Below are positions 1 through 5,551 of a DNA stretch of 5,551 bases, one piece after another. A program made the position numbers and the translations under genes. Within the stretch, counting starts at the first letter, position 1; the number at the start of each line of letters is the position of its first letter. Origin of the DNA: Balneolaceae bacterium (GTDB lineage Bacteria > Bacteroidota > Rhodothermia > Balneolales > Balneolaceae); NCBI GenBank assembly GCA_007123985.1, contig SLGA01000070.1, forward strand, positions 1 through 5,551. Reading direction: 5' to 3'. The notes beneath the pieces were generated by a model. The model worked only from the letters and a program-made list of their open reading frames with translations. It had not been told where the DNA came from and did no database searches.

Positions 1-54
1 AAAAAGTGCAGTGAAAATGACTAAAAATTGAGTCTGAAATAATCTCATAAACGT

Positions 55-1029
55 TTATAACCAGTTATGTTTTTTATACCATCTGAGAGTTCGTGAAATT
101 CCTTCTTCCAGGGAATATTCCGGCTGATAACCAAGCTCATCAACCGCTTTTTGATGCGAACAAGTCCATTCCAAAATCATTTCATTTGCCTTTTCCCGAT
201 TGATAACGGGATATGAACCAAAAAATGACGCTGAAGTTTCTATTGCTCCAGCAATTTTTTTCACCCAGTTAGGGGGAATTTTTATGGGTCTCACATTTCT
301 GTTCAGTACAGTTGTAACAATATCTTTTATCTCATTCCAATTGGCAACGCTTTCTCCGCTGATAAAGTAGGTATTTACTCCAGATTTTGTTTGATCTGCA
401 GCTTTCATAATAGCCTGAATGAGATCGTGCACATAAACAATGGAAAGCCGCGGATGTTCACCATCACCCACAATTGGGGCAATTCCCTTATTCATCATTT
501 TGAATAAGGTGAAAATTTGGTCTTCACGTGGCCCATAAACGGCGGGTGGCCTGAGAATAGTGACGGACATTTTTGGGTCAGCCAGTTTATGTACCATCTC
601 CTCCATCTCTTTTTTTGAGCGCCCGTACATGCTTACAGGGTTCATTGTATCTTTCTCGGTAAGCGGTTTACCTTGGCTTGGGCCGGCAGCGGCAAGAGAT
701 GAGAGAATTACCATCTTTTTTACTTCTGCTTTTTTTGCCAGGTGCATCAGATTTTCGGTAGCATCTACATTGGCGTGTGTAAACTCTTTTTGTGATGGAG
801 CTTTTACCATAGCGGCCAGGTGAAAGATGGTATCAACTCCTTTAAGAGCCTCTTCGATTGATCTGATGGAGTGTAAATCACCTTTTACTTTCGTAAAGTT
901 TTTACCCTCAAGCCACTTTTCACTGCTTCGCACAAGGCATTTCACTTCATTTACAAGGGGGCTCTCTATCAACCTGTCTGTTAGATGGCTTCCTATAAAA
1001 CCGGTACCACCGGTAACAAATACATTCAT
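55..1029 (-). CDS. Extended SDR-family NAD(P)-dependent reductase/epimerase, possible CerR-like (oxo)ceramide reductase
   Basis: 324-residue cytosolic Rossmann-fold protein, complete, read from ATG at 1029 down to a stop at 55-57. Seen: the nucleotide-binding loop TGGTGFIGSH at residues 6-15 (G7, G10, G13), R34 just after beta-strand 2 (an Arg here often favours NADP(H)), GDL at 50-52, HLAA at 70-73, SSLAAAGP at 110-117 with the active-site Ser, and the catalytic pair Y135/K139 in YGRSK. RPPAVYGPR (160-168) and VHD (200-202) are typical of extended SDRs close to 3-beta-hydroxysteroid dehydrogenase and dihydroflavonol reductase types. There is no signal peptide or clear membrane segment. Family knowledge: such proteins are often labelled sugar-nucleotide epimerases, but Caulobacter CerR, an SDR of this broad type, reduces the keto group of oxidised ceramide. 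The nearby spt and acyltransferase genes make that role plausible here. It is transcribed away from them, so the specific substrate is inference; the SDR family call is secure. Confidence 0.88.
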   Translation of the reverse strand: MNVFVTGGTGFIGSHLTDRLIESPLVNEVKCLVRSSEKWLEGKNFTKVKGDLHSIRSIEEALKGVDTIFHLAAMVKAPSQKEFTHANVDATENLMHLAKKAEVKKMVILSSLAAAGPSQGKPLTEKDTMNPVSMYGRSKKEMEEMVHKLADPKMSVTILRPPAVYGPREDQIFTLFKMMNKGIAPIVGDGEHPRLSIVYVHDLIQAIMKAADQTKSGVNTYFISGESVANWNEIKDIVTTVLNRNVRPIKIPPNWVKKIAGAIETSASFFGSYPVINREKANEMILEWTCSHQKAVDELGYQPEYSLEEGISRTLRWYKKHNWL

Positions 1030-1251
1030 TATCTTTGTATATTTATTAGTCTGATTAATGAAAAGGACACATTAAAACAATTTCTGCCGCAATCTGTAAA
1101 TAACCGTTATATTTCTTAACCGAAGCCGTAAGATACTGTGTTCATCAATAAAAAGATAAAACCATACCTGCTCTGTAAGTTTAAAAATATTGCTCTCTAT
1201 ACAGCGAACTGAACTGATGATTAGATTGAAGATGATAAATTCGGCAGCGAG
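1030..1251. other. Divergent intergenic region between SDR and first glycosyltransferase
   Basis: This 222-base A+T-rich gap lies between two divergently transcribed genes, so it should hold the start signals for both. A perfect TAnnTTTG element (TATCTTTG, 1030-1037, plus strand) is present, but no TTG/TTTG lies at the expected 19-21 bases upstream. A TAAGTTTA (1176-1183) also lacks a partner. A small dyad, ATAAC-C-GTTAT (1100-1110), lies near the middle. No convincing complete promoter, RNA gene or terminator was found on either strand. A minus-strand open frame (1072-1296) runs through it and into the next gene, but its product shows no family features. Confidence 0.5.
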
Positions 1252-2391
1252 ATGAGCAAATTCAAAGTTGCACTTTTTACTGGCAACTATAACCACATTC
1301 GTGATGGAGTTGCACTCACACTGAACAGGTTAGTGGCATATTTATTGAAAAATGATATTGATGTACTGATTTTTGGCCCCACCATTGAAGAGCCTGCCCT
1401 TAAACACAGCGGAACATTGATTGCAGTTCCATCAAAAAAATTACCCGGAAGGCCTGAATACAGGTTTTCTAATGCATTTCCCGCCGCTCAGCAACAAAAA
1501 CTTAAAGAGTTTGATCCGGATATCGTACACATCGCAACACCGGATCTTTTAGGCTTTAAAGCTTTGAAATGGGCTGTAAAAAATAAAAAATCGGTTGTTT
1601 CATCCTATCATACACATTTTTCCAGCTATCTGAAGTATTATAAACTTTCACTTCTTGAGCCGATTATGTGGAAATATCTGGCCTGGTTTTACAAACAGTG
1701 TGAGCTGGTTTTTGTGCCGTCGCCATCCATGGCAGAGATTCTTGAGCAGAAAAAAATAGAAACCCAATTTAGAATTTGGGCACGGGGCATAGAAAGTGAT
1801 ATTTTCAATCCCCAAAGAAGAAGCGAAGAGTGGAGGAAGAATCATGGGTTTGCATCAAATGATGTTGTAATCACATTTATCTCCAGATTGGTTTGGGAAA
1901 AAAACCTCAGGCTATTCGCCGAAGTGGTGAACAAAATTACAGCTGAAAGAAAAAATGCAAAAGCGCTCATTGTAGGTGATGGCCCGGCGATGGATGAAAT
2001 GAAGCAATTAATGCCGGACGCAGTATTTACCGGATTTCTGGGTGGAACCGATCTTTCTGTTGCCTATGCAAGCAGTGATGTTTTCTTTTTTCCATCAGAT
2101 ACAGAAACTTTTGGGAATGTAACACTTGAAGCGATGGCCTGCGGGCTTCCGTGTGTAGTAGCAGATGCCACGGGAAGTAAATCCCTTGTGGATCATGGTG
2201 AAAATGGGTATGTAGTTCCGGTTGAAAGAACGGATTTATTCTATAAATTTATTGAAAGGCTGACACTTGAGGAGCCGTTGAGAAGAAAAATGGGATCTGC
2301 CAGTCTTGAAAAATCAAAAAACTACAGTTGGGAATCCATTAATAATAACCTTCTAGGGTACTACCTCGAAGTTTTAACAGAGAAACAGTAA
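1252..2391 (+). CDS. GT4-type glycosyltransferase (GT-B fold, MgtA/SQD2-like)
   Basis: 379-residue retaining glycosyltransferase that would move a sugar from a nucleotide-sugar donor to an acceptor, probably a lipid at the inner face of the membrane. The N-terminal acceptor domain (about 1-185) has DGV at 18-20, YHTHF at 119-123 and an aromatic, basic stretch at 125-147 that could touch the membrane. The linker carries WARGIESDIFNP (176-187), resembling the W-x-x-G-V-D segment of SQD2 and alpha-mannosyltransferases. The C-terminal donor domain has SRLVWEKN (R212, K217), VGDGP at 241-245 and the E-x7-E motif E285/E293 in TETFGNVTLEAMACG. No signal peptide. The ATG at 1252 is the only reasonable start: an in-frame TAG lies at 1222 with no other start codon between. 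It is first of a tandem pair, with the next gene 4 bases on. Donor and acceptor are unknown; glycosylation of ceramide is suggested only by the neighbours. Confidence 0.9.
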   Translation: MSKFKVALFTGNYNHIRDGVALTLNRLVAYLLKNDIDVLIFGPTIEEPALKHSGTLIAVPSKKLPGRPEYRFSNAFPAAQQQKLKEFDPDIVHIATPDLLGFKALKWAVKNKKSVVSSYHTHFSSYLKYYKLSLLEPIMWKYLAWFYKQCELVFVPSPSMAEILEQKKIETQFRIWARGIESDIFNPQRRSEEWRKNHGFASNDVVITFISRLVWEKNLRLFAEVVNKITAERKNAKALIVGDGPAMDEMKQLMPDAVFTGFLGGTDLSVAYASSDVFFFPSDTETFGNVTLEAMACGLPCVVADATGSKSLVDHGENGYVVPVERTDLFYKFIERLTLEEPLRRKMGSASLEKSKNYSWESINNNLLGYYLEVLTEKQ

Positions 2392-2395
2392 AGAT

Positions 2396-3508
2396 TTGCG
2401 CATACTATATATTTCACATCTACATCCGCCTAAAAACAAACCGCTAAAAAGTGTTGGTGGTATGCAGAATGTTAGTTTGCAGATGATAAAATCGATGAAA
2501 CGAAGAGATGATGTTGAAATAGAAACTCTGATTCTTCATTCATCGTGGCGGTTCATTGGCATTAAAACATTTTTCTTTCTTGTGAGTCTCCTCTGGAGAA
2601 TTCCGGCAACAGTGAAGCGATTTAAACCTGATGTTATTCTCTTTTCATCCATGGTTACTTCAGCGGTTTTGCCGGCTATGATCAAAAAGCCCCATGTACC
2701 GTGCGTAACCATCAACCACGGGCAGGATGTAACCCTTCCAAACCCGATGTACCAATGGTATGTACCAAAAATCTTTAAAAATCTGCAAGGTGTGATATCT
2801 GTTTCCACAGCTACAAGAACAGCATCAATTGAAAGGGGTATGCACCCCGATAAGGGCAGGGCTCTTTTTAACGGATTTGATTCCAAATCAAACAGAAAAT
2901 TACCATCAAAAAAAGAAGCCCGGAAGATATTGGAAGAAGAGTTTGGGATTAACCTGAACAGCTCAAAATTACTTTTAACCGTTGGCAGGCATGTGAAGAG
3001 AAAGGGGCATGAATGGTTTATTCGGGAAGCATTTGATAAGATTGAATCTGATGTGATTTATCTGGTTGTGGGTGACGGGCCGGAGTACAAAAATATCGAA
3101 GAGGCTAAAAAAAGCTCTGAAAATAGTGAGAAAATTATACTAACCGGCCGTCTATCTGTTGAGATGCTACACCTGTGCTACGTAGCAGCCGATCTGTTTG
3201 TAATGCCCAATATTCCGGTTGAAGGAGATATGGAGGGATTCGGTATTGTACTTTTGGAGGCAAACAGAGCAGGAGTTCCGGCTGTTGCTTCAGATCTTGA
3301 AGGGATCAAAGATGTGATAAAACAAGGTGTAAATGGCTATCGGTTACCCCATGCAAATGCTGAGGCTTTTGCTGAAAAGATTGATTACATCATAAAAAAC
3401 AATCTGGATACACTTTCTGAAACAAGCAAAGAGTACGTCTTGAAAACGTTCACCTGGGATGCAGTAGTGGAAAATTATGTCTCATTTCTCAGAAGCGTGA
3501 ATGAATAA
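2396..3508 (+). CDS. GT4-type glycosyltransferase (GT-B fold, PimB-like) with TTG start
   Basis: 370-residue retaining glycosyltransferase, second of the pair. The first strand RILYISHLHPP (2-12) and the glycine loop KSVGGMQ (18-24) open the acceptor domain. A hydrophobic stretch at 57-69 probably helps membrane association and is not a clear signal peptide. NHG lies at 107-109 and the linker NGFD at 159-162. The donor domain has VGRHVKRKGHEWF (196-208; R198, K203), VGDGPE (225-230) and E-x7-E as E280/E288 in EGFGIVLLEANRAG. The start is TTG at 2396: an in-frame TAA at 2375-2377 excludes anything further upstream, and the next ATG (residue 23) would remove the first strand and part of the glycine loop. 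There is no Shine-Dalgarno sequence, and the 4-base gap from the previous stop suggests translational coupling. Compared with its neighbour it has the usual GGxx loop and a different acceptor domain, so the two probably add different sugars or act in sequence. Specificity cannot be read from sequence. Confidence 0.9.
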   Translation: MRILYISHLHPPKNKPLKSVGGMQNVSLQMIKSMKRRDDVEIETLILHSSWRFIGIKTFFFLVSLLWRIPATVKRFKPDVILFSSMVTSAVLPAMIKKPHVPCVTINHGQDVTLPNPMYQWYVPKIFKNLQGVISVSTATRTASIERGMHPDKGRALFNGFDSKSNRKLPSKKEARKILEEEFGINLNSSKLLLTVGRHVKRKGHEWFIREAFDKIESDVIYLVVGDGPEYKNIEEAKKSSENSEKIILTGRLSVEMLHLCYVAADLFVMPNIPVEGDMEGFGIVLLEANRAGVPAVASDLEGIKDVIKQGVNGYRLPHANAEAFAEKIDYIIKNNLDTLSETSKEYVLKTFTWDAVVENYVSFLRSVNE

Positions 3509-3521
3509 CAGGTTTGTTGCG

Positions 3522-3539
3522 TTTCAAATTTGATTGAAA
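3522..3539. repeat. Inverted repeat over the -33 element (possible operator)
   Basis: TTTCAA (3522-3527) and TTGAAA (3534-3539) form a perfect 6-base inverted repeat with a 6-base spacer. Nested inside is the 10-base perfect palindrome TCAAATTTGA (3524-3533), whose right half contains the TTTG of the putative promoter. A protein bound here would cover the -33 element. The region is A+T-rich, so chance is possible. Confidence 0.4.
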
Positions 3540-3559
3540 TATATATCTCGGTATATTTA
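3529..3559 (+). promoter_or_regulatory. Putative Bacteroidota-type promoter for spt
   Basis: TTTG (3529-3532), 19 bases, then TATATTTA (3552-3559) fits the known Bacteroidota -33/-7 pattern (TTTG, about 19-21 bases, TAnnTTTG) with one mismatch in the last base. Transcription would begin about 5-9 bases past the -7 box, leaving a leader of roughly 20-27 bases before the ATG at 3591. It would give spt and the following acyltransferase their own transcript apart from the glycosyltransferases. It also argues against a start at TTG 3534, which would lie upstream of the transcript start. Confidence 0.55.
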
Positions 3560-3575
3560 CCTGTTTAATGTAAAT
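3555..3575. repeat. Inverted repeat around the likely transcription start
   Basis: ATTTAC (3555-3560) and GTAAAT (3570-3575) are perfect 6-base arms separated by 9 bases, overlapping the -7 box and the expected transcription start. It could be an operator half-site pair or chance in A+T-rich DNA. The stem is too weak and not followed by a T-run, so it is not a terminator. Confidence 0.3.
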
Positions 3576-3590
3576 GCAACAACCTCAATA

Positions 3591-4835
3591 ATGGCCGATA
3601 CTAAAGCCAACACCTCTTATCGTAAAGTTTTCAAAAAAGCATACGACTTCACGATGGCAGAGGACATTAAAAAACTTGGACTCTATCCCTATTTTAAACC
3701 TCTGCAAGCTACTGATGGTACCAGTGTAAACATCGAAGGCAGAGACGTAATAATGGCCGGATCAAACAATTATCTTGGACTTACGAACGACCCAAGAACG
3801 ATTGAGGCTGCAAAGAATGTAATCGAAGTTTATGGTACTGGTTGTACCGGTTCGCGATATCTAAACGGCACACTTGATCTTCATATTGAATTGGAAGAAA
3901 AGCTGGCCACTTTCATGAGAAAAGAGTCTTGTGTACTCTTTAGTACCGGTTATCAAACCAATGAGGGATCTATTCAGGTTATTGCCGGCAGGAACGACCT
4001 CATTTTTTCTGACAGAGATAACCACGCTTGCATCGTTGTAGGTACGCAAGTATCGAATGCAAAAACTATTCGGTACCGCCACAACGATATGGATCAGCTC
4101 AGAACTTTTCTTGAGAAAGCAGATCCTGATGCCGGAAAAATTATTGTAACGGATGGCGTTTTTTCCATGTCGGGAACGCTGGCCAAAGTGCCCGAACTTG
4201 TAGAACTCGCCAATGAATTTGATGCAGGTCTCTATCTTGATGACGCCCACGCTATAGGTGTAGTAGGAGAGGGAGGAAGAGGTTCTGCTTCTGTTTTTGG
4301 GTTGATGGATGAAGTGGACCTGATCAGCGGTACGTTTTCAAAATCGTTTGCCTCACTAGGGGGGTTTTTAGTGGGTGACAGAACTATCATTGAGTTTATC
4401 AGGCACCAATCTCCGGCGCACATTTTTAGTGCAAGCATGCCTCCGGCAAACGTTGCTACTGTTTTAAAATCCCTTGAAATACTTCAGGAAGAACCGTGGA
4501 GACTCGAAAGGCTGGAACAAATTTCCAACTACATGAGAACGGAACTCAGAAATCTCGGTTTTAATGTATGGTCCAGCCAAACACCAATCATCCCTGTGGT
4601 TATTGGGGATATGATGAACTGTTTCCGATTCTGGAAAGATCTTTTCGAAGAGGGAGTTTACGTGAATGCAGTTGTGCCGCCTGCTGTGCCACAGGGTCAG
4701 GCTCTTGTTCGAACAAGTTATATGGCTACTCATACCGATGAACATCTTGATAAAATTCTGGATGCGTTCAGAAAAGTTGGGATTAAACACGGCATTATCG
4801 ATGAAAATGGCCAGTCACTTATTGATCCGGAATAG
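3591..4835 (+). CDS. spt: Serine palmitoyltransferase (PLP-dependent alpha-oxoamine synthase)
   Basis: 414-residue soluble fold-type I PLP enzyme. It condenses L-serine with a fatty acyl thioester (acyl-CoA or acyl-ACP), releasing CO2, to make 3-ketosphinganine, the first committed step of sphingolipid synthesis. Seen: the N-terminal LGLYPYFKP segment (29-37), GSNNYLGL (57-64), GTGCTGSRYLNGT (82-94), H145 in DRDNHA (the His that stacks on the PLP ring), DDAHAIGV (217-224; D217 and H220 for the PLP nitrogen and O3'), K251 in GTFSKSFASLGG (internal aldimine) and R374 in VRTSYMATHT (carboxylate-binding Arg). The GTGCTGSRYLNGT and YPYF segments separate it from BioF and from 2-amino-3-ketobutyrate ligase. 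Length fits bacterial Spt. ATG 3591 is preferred to an in-frame TTG at 3534: the 19 extra residues resemble no Spt N-terminus and overlap the promoter. The position matching Arg378 of Sphingomonas Spt (from memory) appears to be V362. It probably forms an operon with the acyltransferase 3 bases downstream. Confidence 0.93.
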   Translation: MADTKANTSYRKVFKKAYDFTMAEDIKKLGLYPYFKPLQATDGTSVNIEGRDVIMAGSNNYLGLTNDPRTIEAAKNVIEVYGTGCTGSRYLNGTLDLHIELEEKLATFMRKESCVLFSTGYQTNEGSIQVIAGRNDLIFSDRDNHACIVVGTQVSNAKTIRYRHNDMDQLRTFLEKADPDAGKIIVTDGVFSMSGTLAKVPELVELANEFDAGLYLDDAHAIGVVGEGGRGSASVFGLMDEVDLISGTFSKSFASLGGFLVGDRTIIEFIRHQSPAHIFSASMPPANVATVLKSLEILQEEPWRLERLEQISNYMRTELRNLGFNVWSSQTPIIPVVIGDMMNCFRFWKDLFEEGVYVNAVVPPAVPQGQALVRTSYMATHTDEHLDKILDAFRKVGIKHGIIDENGQSLIDPE

Positions 4836-4838
4836 ATC

Positions 4839-5551
4839 GTGAAAAAGAAACCCAATACCCATCAGATAACTTTTGTTACCACAAAAGAGGATAAAAAGGG
4901 TTTCATCTATTTTCCATACAAGCACTACAAAGACGATCAGTATTGGGTTGCCCCACTATTAATTGAGAAAAAAAAACTACTCAACCCCGATAAAAATCCA
5001 TTCTTTAACAATGCAGATATAGCATTTTTTAATGCTACTTTTAATAATAAGCCTGCCGGAAGAATCGCAGCTATTATTGATCACAGGTACAATCGCTATC
5101 ATAATATTAAAACCGGCTTTTTTGGTTTTTTTGAATCCATTGATAAAAAAGAGACTACAGAACTACTCTTCAAAGTAGCTGAAGACTGGTTGCGTGAACA
5201 GGGAATGGAGCAAGTTCTGGGACCTGCCAATCCGGGTATGATGGATGAAATTGGCATTCTGGTTGAAGGATTTGATAAGTATCCATCAATTTTGATGCCA
5301 TATAATAAACCGTATTATGATAAACTCATCTCGGGTGCGGGTTATAAAAAAGAGATGGATCTTCTTACTTACCTGGTAACTCAGGATTCCGTGGATCGAG
5401 ACAGGGCATCGCGTGCAGTTGAAATTGTAAAGAAACGTTTGCCGGGAATAAAAATCCGTAAGATTAAACTGAAAAAAATCAGGGATGAAGTGAAAATTAT
5501 CCGTGAAATATTCAACAGTGCGTGGAAGAATAACTGGGGGTTTATACCGCT
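4839..5551 (+). CDS. GNAT-like N-acyltransferase, probable bacterial ceramide synthase (bCerS/YghO-like), 3' end cut off
   Basis: Open from GTG 4839 to the window edge: 237 whole codons without a stop, so the C-terminal part is missing. The TAG of spt lies in the same frame two codons upstream, and no other early start exists (first internal Met is residue 123), so GTG is well supported; no Shine-Dalgarno sequence is seen. Features match the YghO-like acyltransferase family as I recall it: FPYKHYKDDQYWVAPL (25-40), GRIAAIIDHRYN (74-85), KTGFFGFFE (91-99), an AEDWLREQGM helix (114-123), LGPANPGMMDEIGILVEGF (127-145) and MPYNKPYY (153-160). From about 170 a second, GNAT-like half begins. No signal peptide or membrane segment is seen. 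Family knowledge: Caulobacter bCerS, an acyltransferase unrelated to eukaryotic ceramide synthases, N-acylates 3-ketosphinganine. Placement directly behind spt supports the same role here. Family membership is fairly sure; the exact reaction is inferred. Confidence 0.8.
   Translation, partial: MKKKPNTHQITFVTTKEDKKGFIYFPYKHYKDDQYWVAPLLIEKKKLLNPDKNPFFNNADIAFFNATFNNKPAGRIAAIIDHRYNRYHNIKTGFFGFFESIDKKETTELLFKVAEDWLREQGMEQVLGPANPGMMDEIGILVEGFDKYPSILMPYNKPYYDKLISGAGYKKEMDLLTYLVTQDSVDRDRASRAVEIVKKRLPGIKIRKIKLKKIRDEVKIIREIFNSAWKNNWGFIP

Noticed and set aside
19..34. Small hairpin GACT-N8-AGTC downstream of the SDR gene
   Set aside because: A 4-base stem with no T-run on the minus strand is too weak to call a terminator.
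1000..1016. Repeated ACCGGT-like sequence near the SDR start
   Set aside because: It is simply the codons of the Gly-rich nucleotide-binding loop (TGGTG), not a DNA repeat with its own role.
1072..1296. Minus-strand 74-codon open frame across the divergent gap
   Set aside because: It overlaps the true start of the first glycosyltransferase, shows no recognisable domain, and its start lies inside that gene; likely a chance frame in A+T-rich DNA.
2536..2886. Minus-strand 116-codon open frame inside the second glycosyltransferase
   Set aside because: It lies wholly within a gene with clear GT-B motifs and has no family features of its own.
3534..3590. 19-residue N-terminal extension of Spt from TTG 3534
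   Set aside because: The extra residues do not resemble Spt N-termini, the TTG would lie upstream of the expected transcript start, and ATG 3591 gives the usual length.
3861..4790. Three minus-strand open frames opposite spt
   Set aside because: All are antisense to the strongly conserved Spt sequence; none has recognisable motifs.
3591..4835. Reading this gene as BioF or 2-amino-3-ketobutyrate CoA ligase
   Set aside because: The GTGCTGSRYLNGT segment, the YPYF N-terminal motif and the neighbouring bCerS-like gene fit serine palmitoyltransferase better, and no biotin or threonine-degradation genes are nearby.

Overview
This 5.55 kb window looks like a bacterial sphingolipid (ceramide) synthesis locus with glycosyltransferases attached. 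The organism is probably a member of the Bacteroidota or a close relative such as Balneolota/Rhodothermota. Four things suggest this: A+T-rich DNA, no clear Shine-Dalgarno sequences before the genes, a promoter of the Bacteroidota type (TTTG, 19 bases, TAnnTTTR), and a serine palmitoyltransferase of the kind these bacteria carry. The placement is inferred from sequence style; no species is claimed.

Layout. Bases 55-1029 (minus strand) encode an extended SDR reductase/epimerase, which may be a CerR-like ceramide reductase. A divergent intergenic region (1030-1251) follows, with no convincing complete promoter. On the plus strand, 1252-2391 and 2396-3508 are two tandem GT-B fold, GT4-type retaining glycosyltransferases only 4 bases apart; the second starts with TTG. 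A short gap (3509-3590) holds a good Bacteroidota-type promoter overlapped by two inverted repeats. Bases 3591-4835 encode serine palmitoyltransferase (Spt) with all main PLP-site residues. Three bases after its stop, in the same frame, a GTG-started gene (4839 to the window edge, cut off) encodes a GNAT-like acyltransferase of the YghO/bacterial ceramide synthase type.

How the genes may work together. Spt joins L-serine to a fatty acyl thioester to give 3-ketosphinganine. The acyltransferase would add the second acyl chain to give 3-oxo-dihydroceramide, and the SDR would reduce the 3-keto group. This is the keto-acylation-before-reduction order established for Caulobacter spt/bcerS/cerR. The two glycosyltransferases are then candidates for putting sugars on the ceramide, or on another membrane lipid. 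The Spt call is firm. The acyltransferase role is likely. The SDR role and the glycosyltransferase acceptors are inferences from context.
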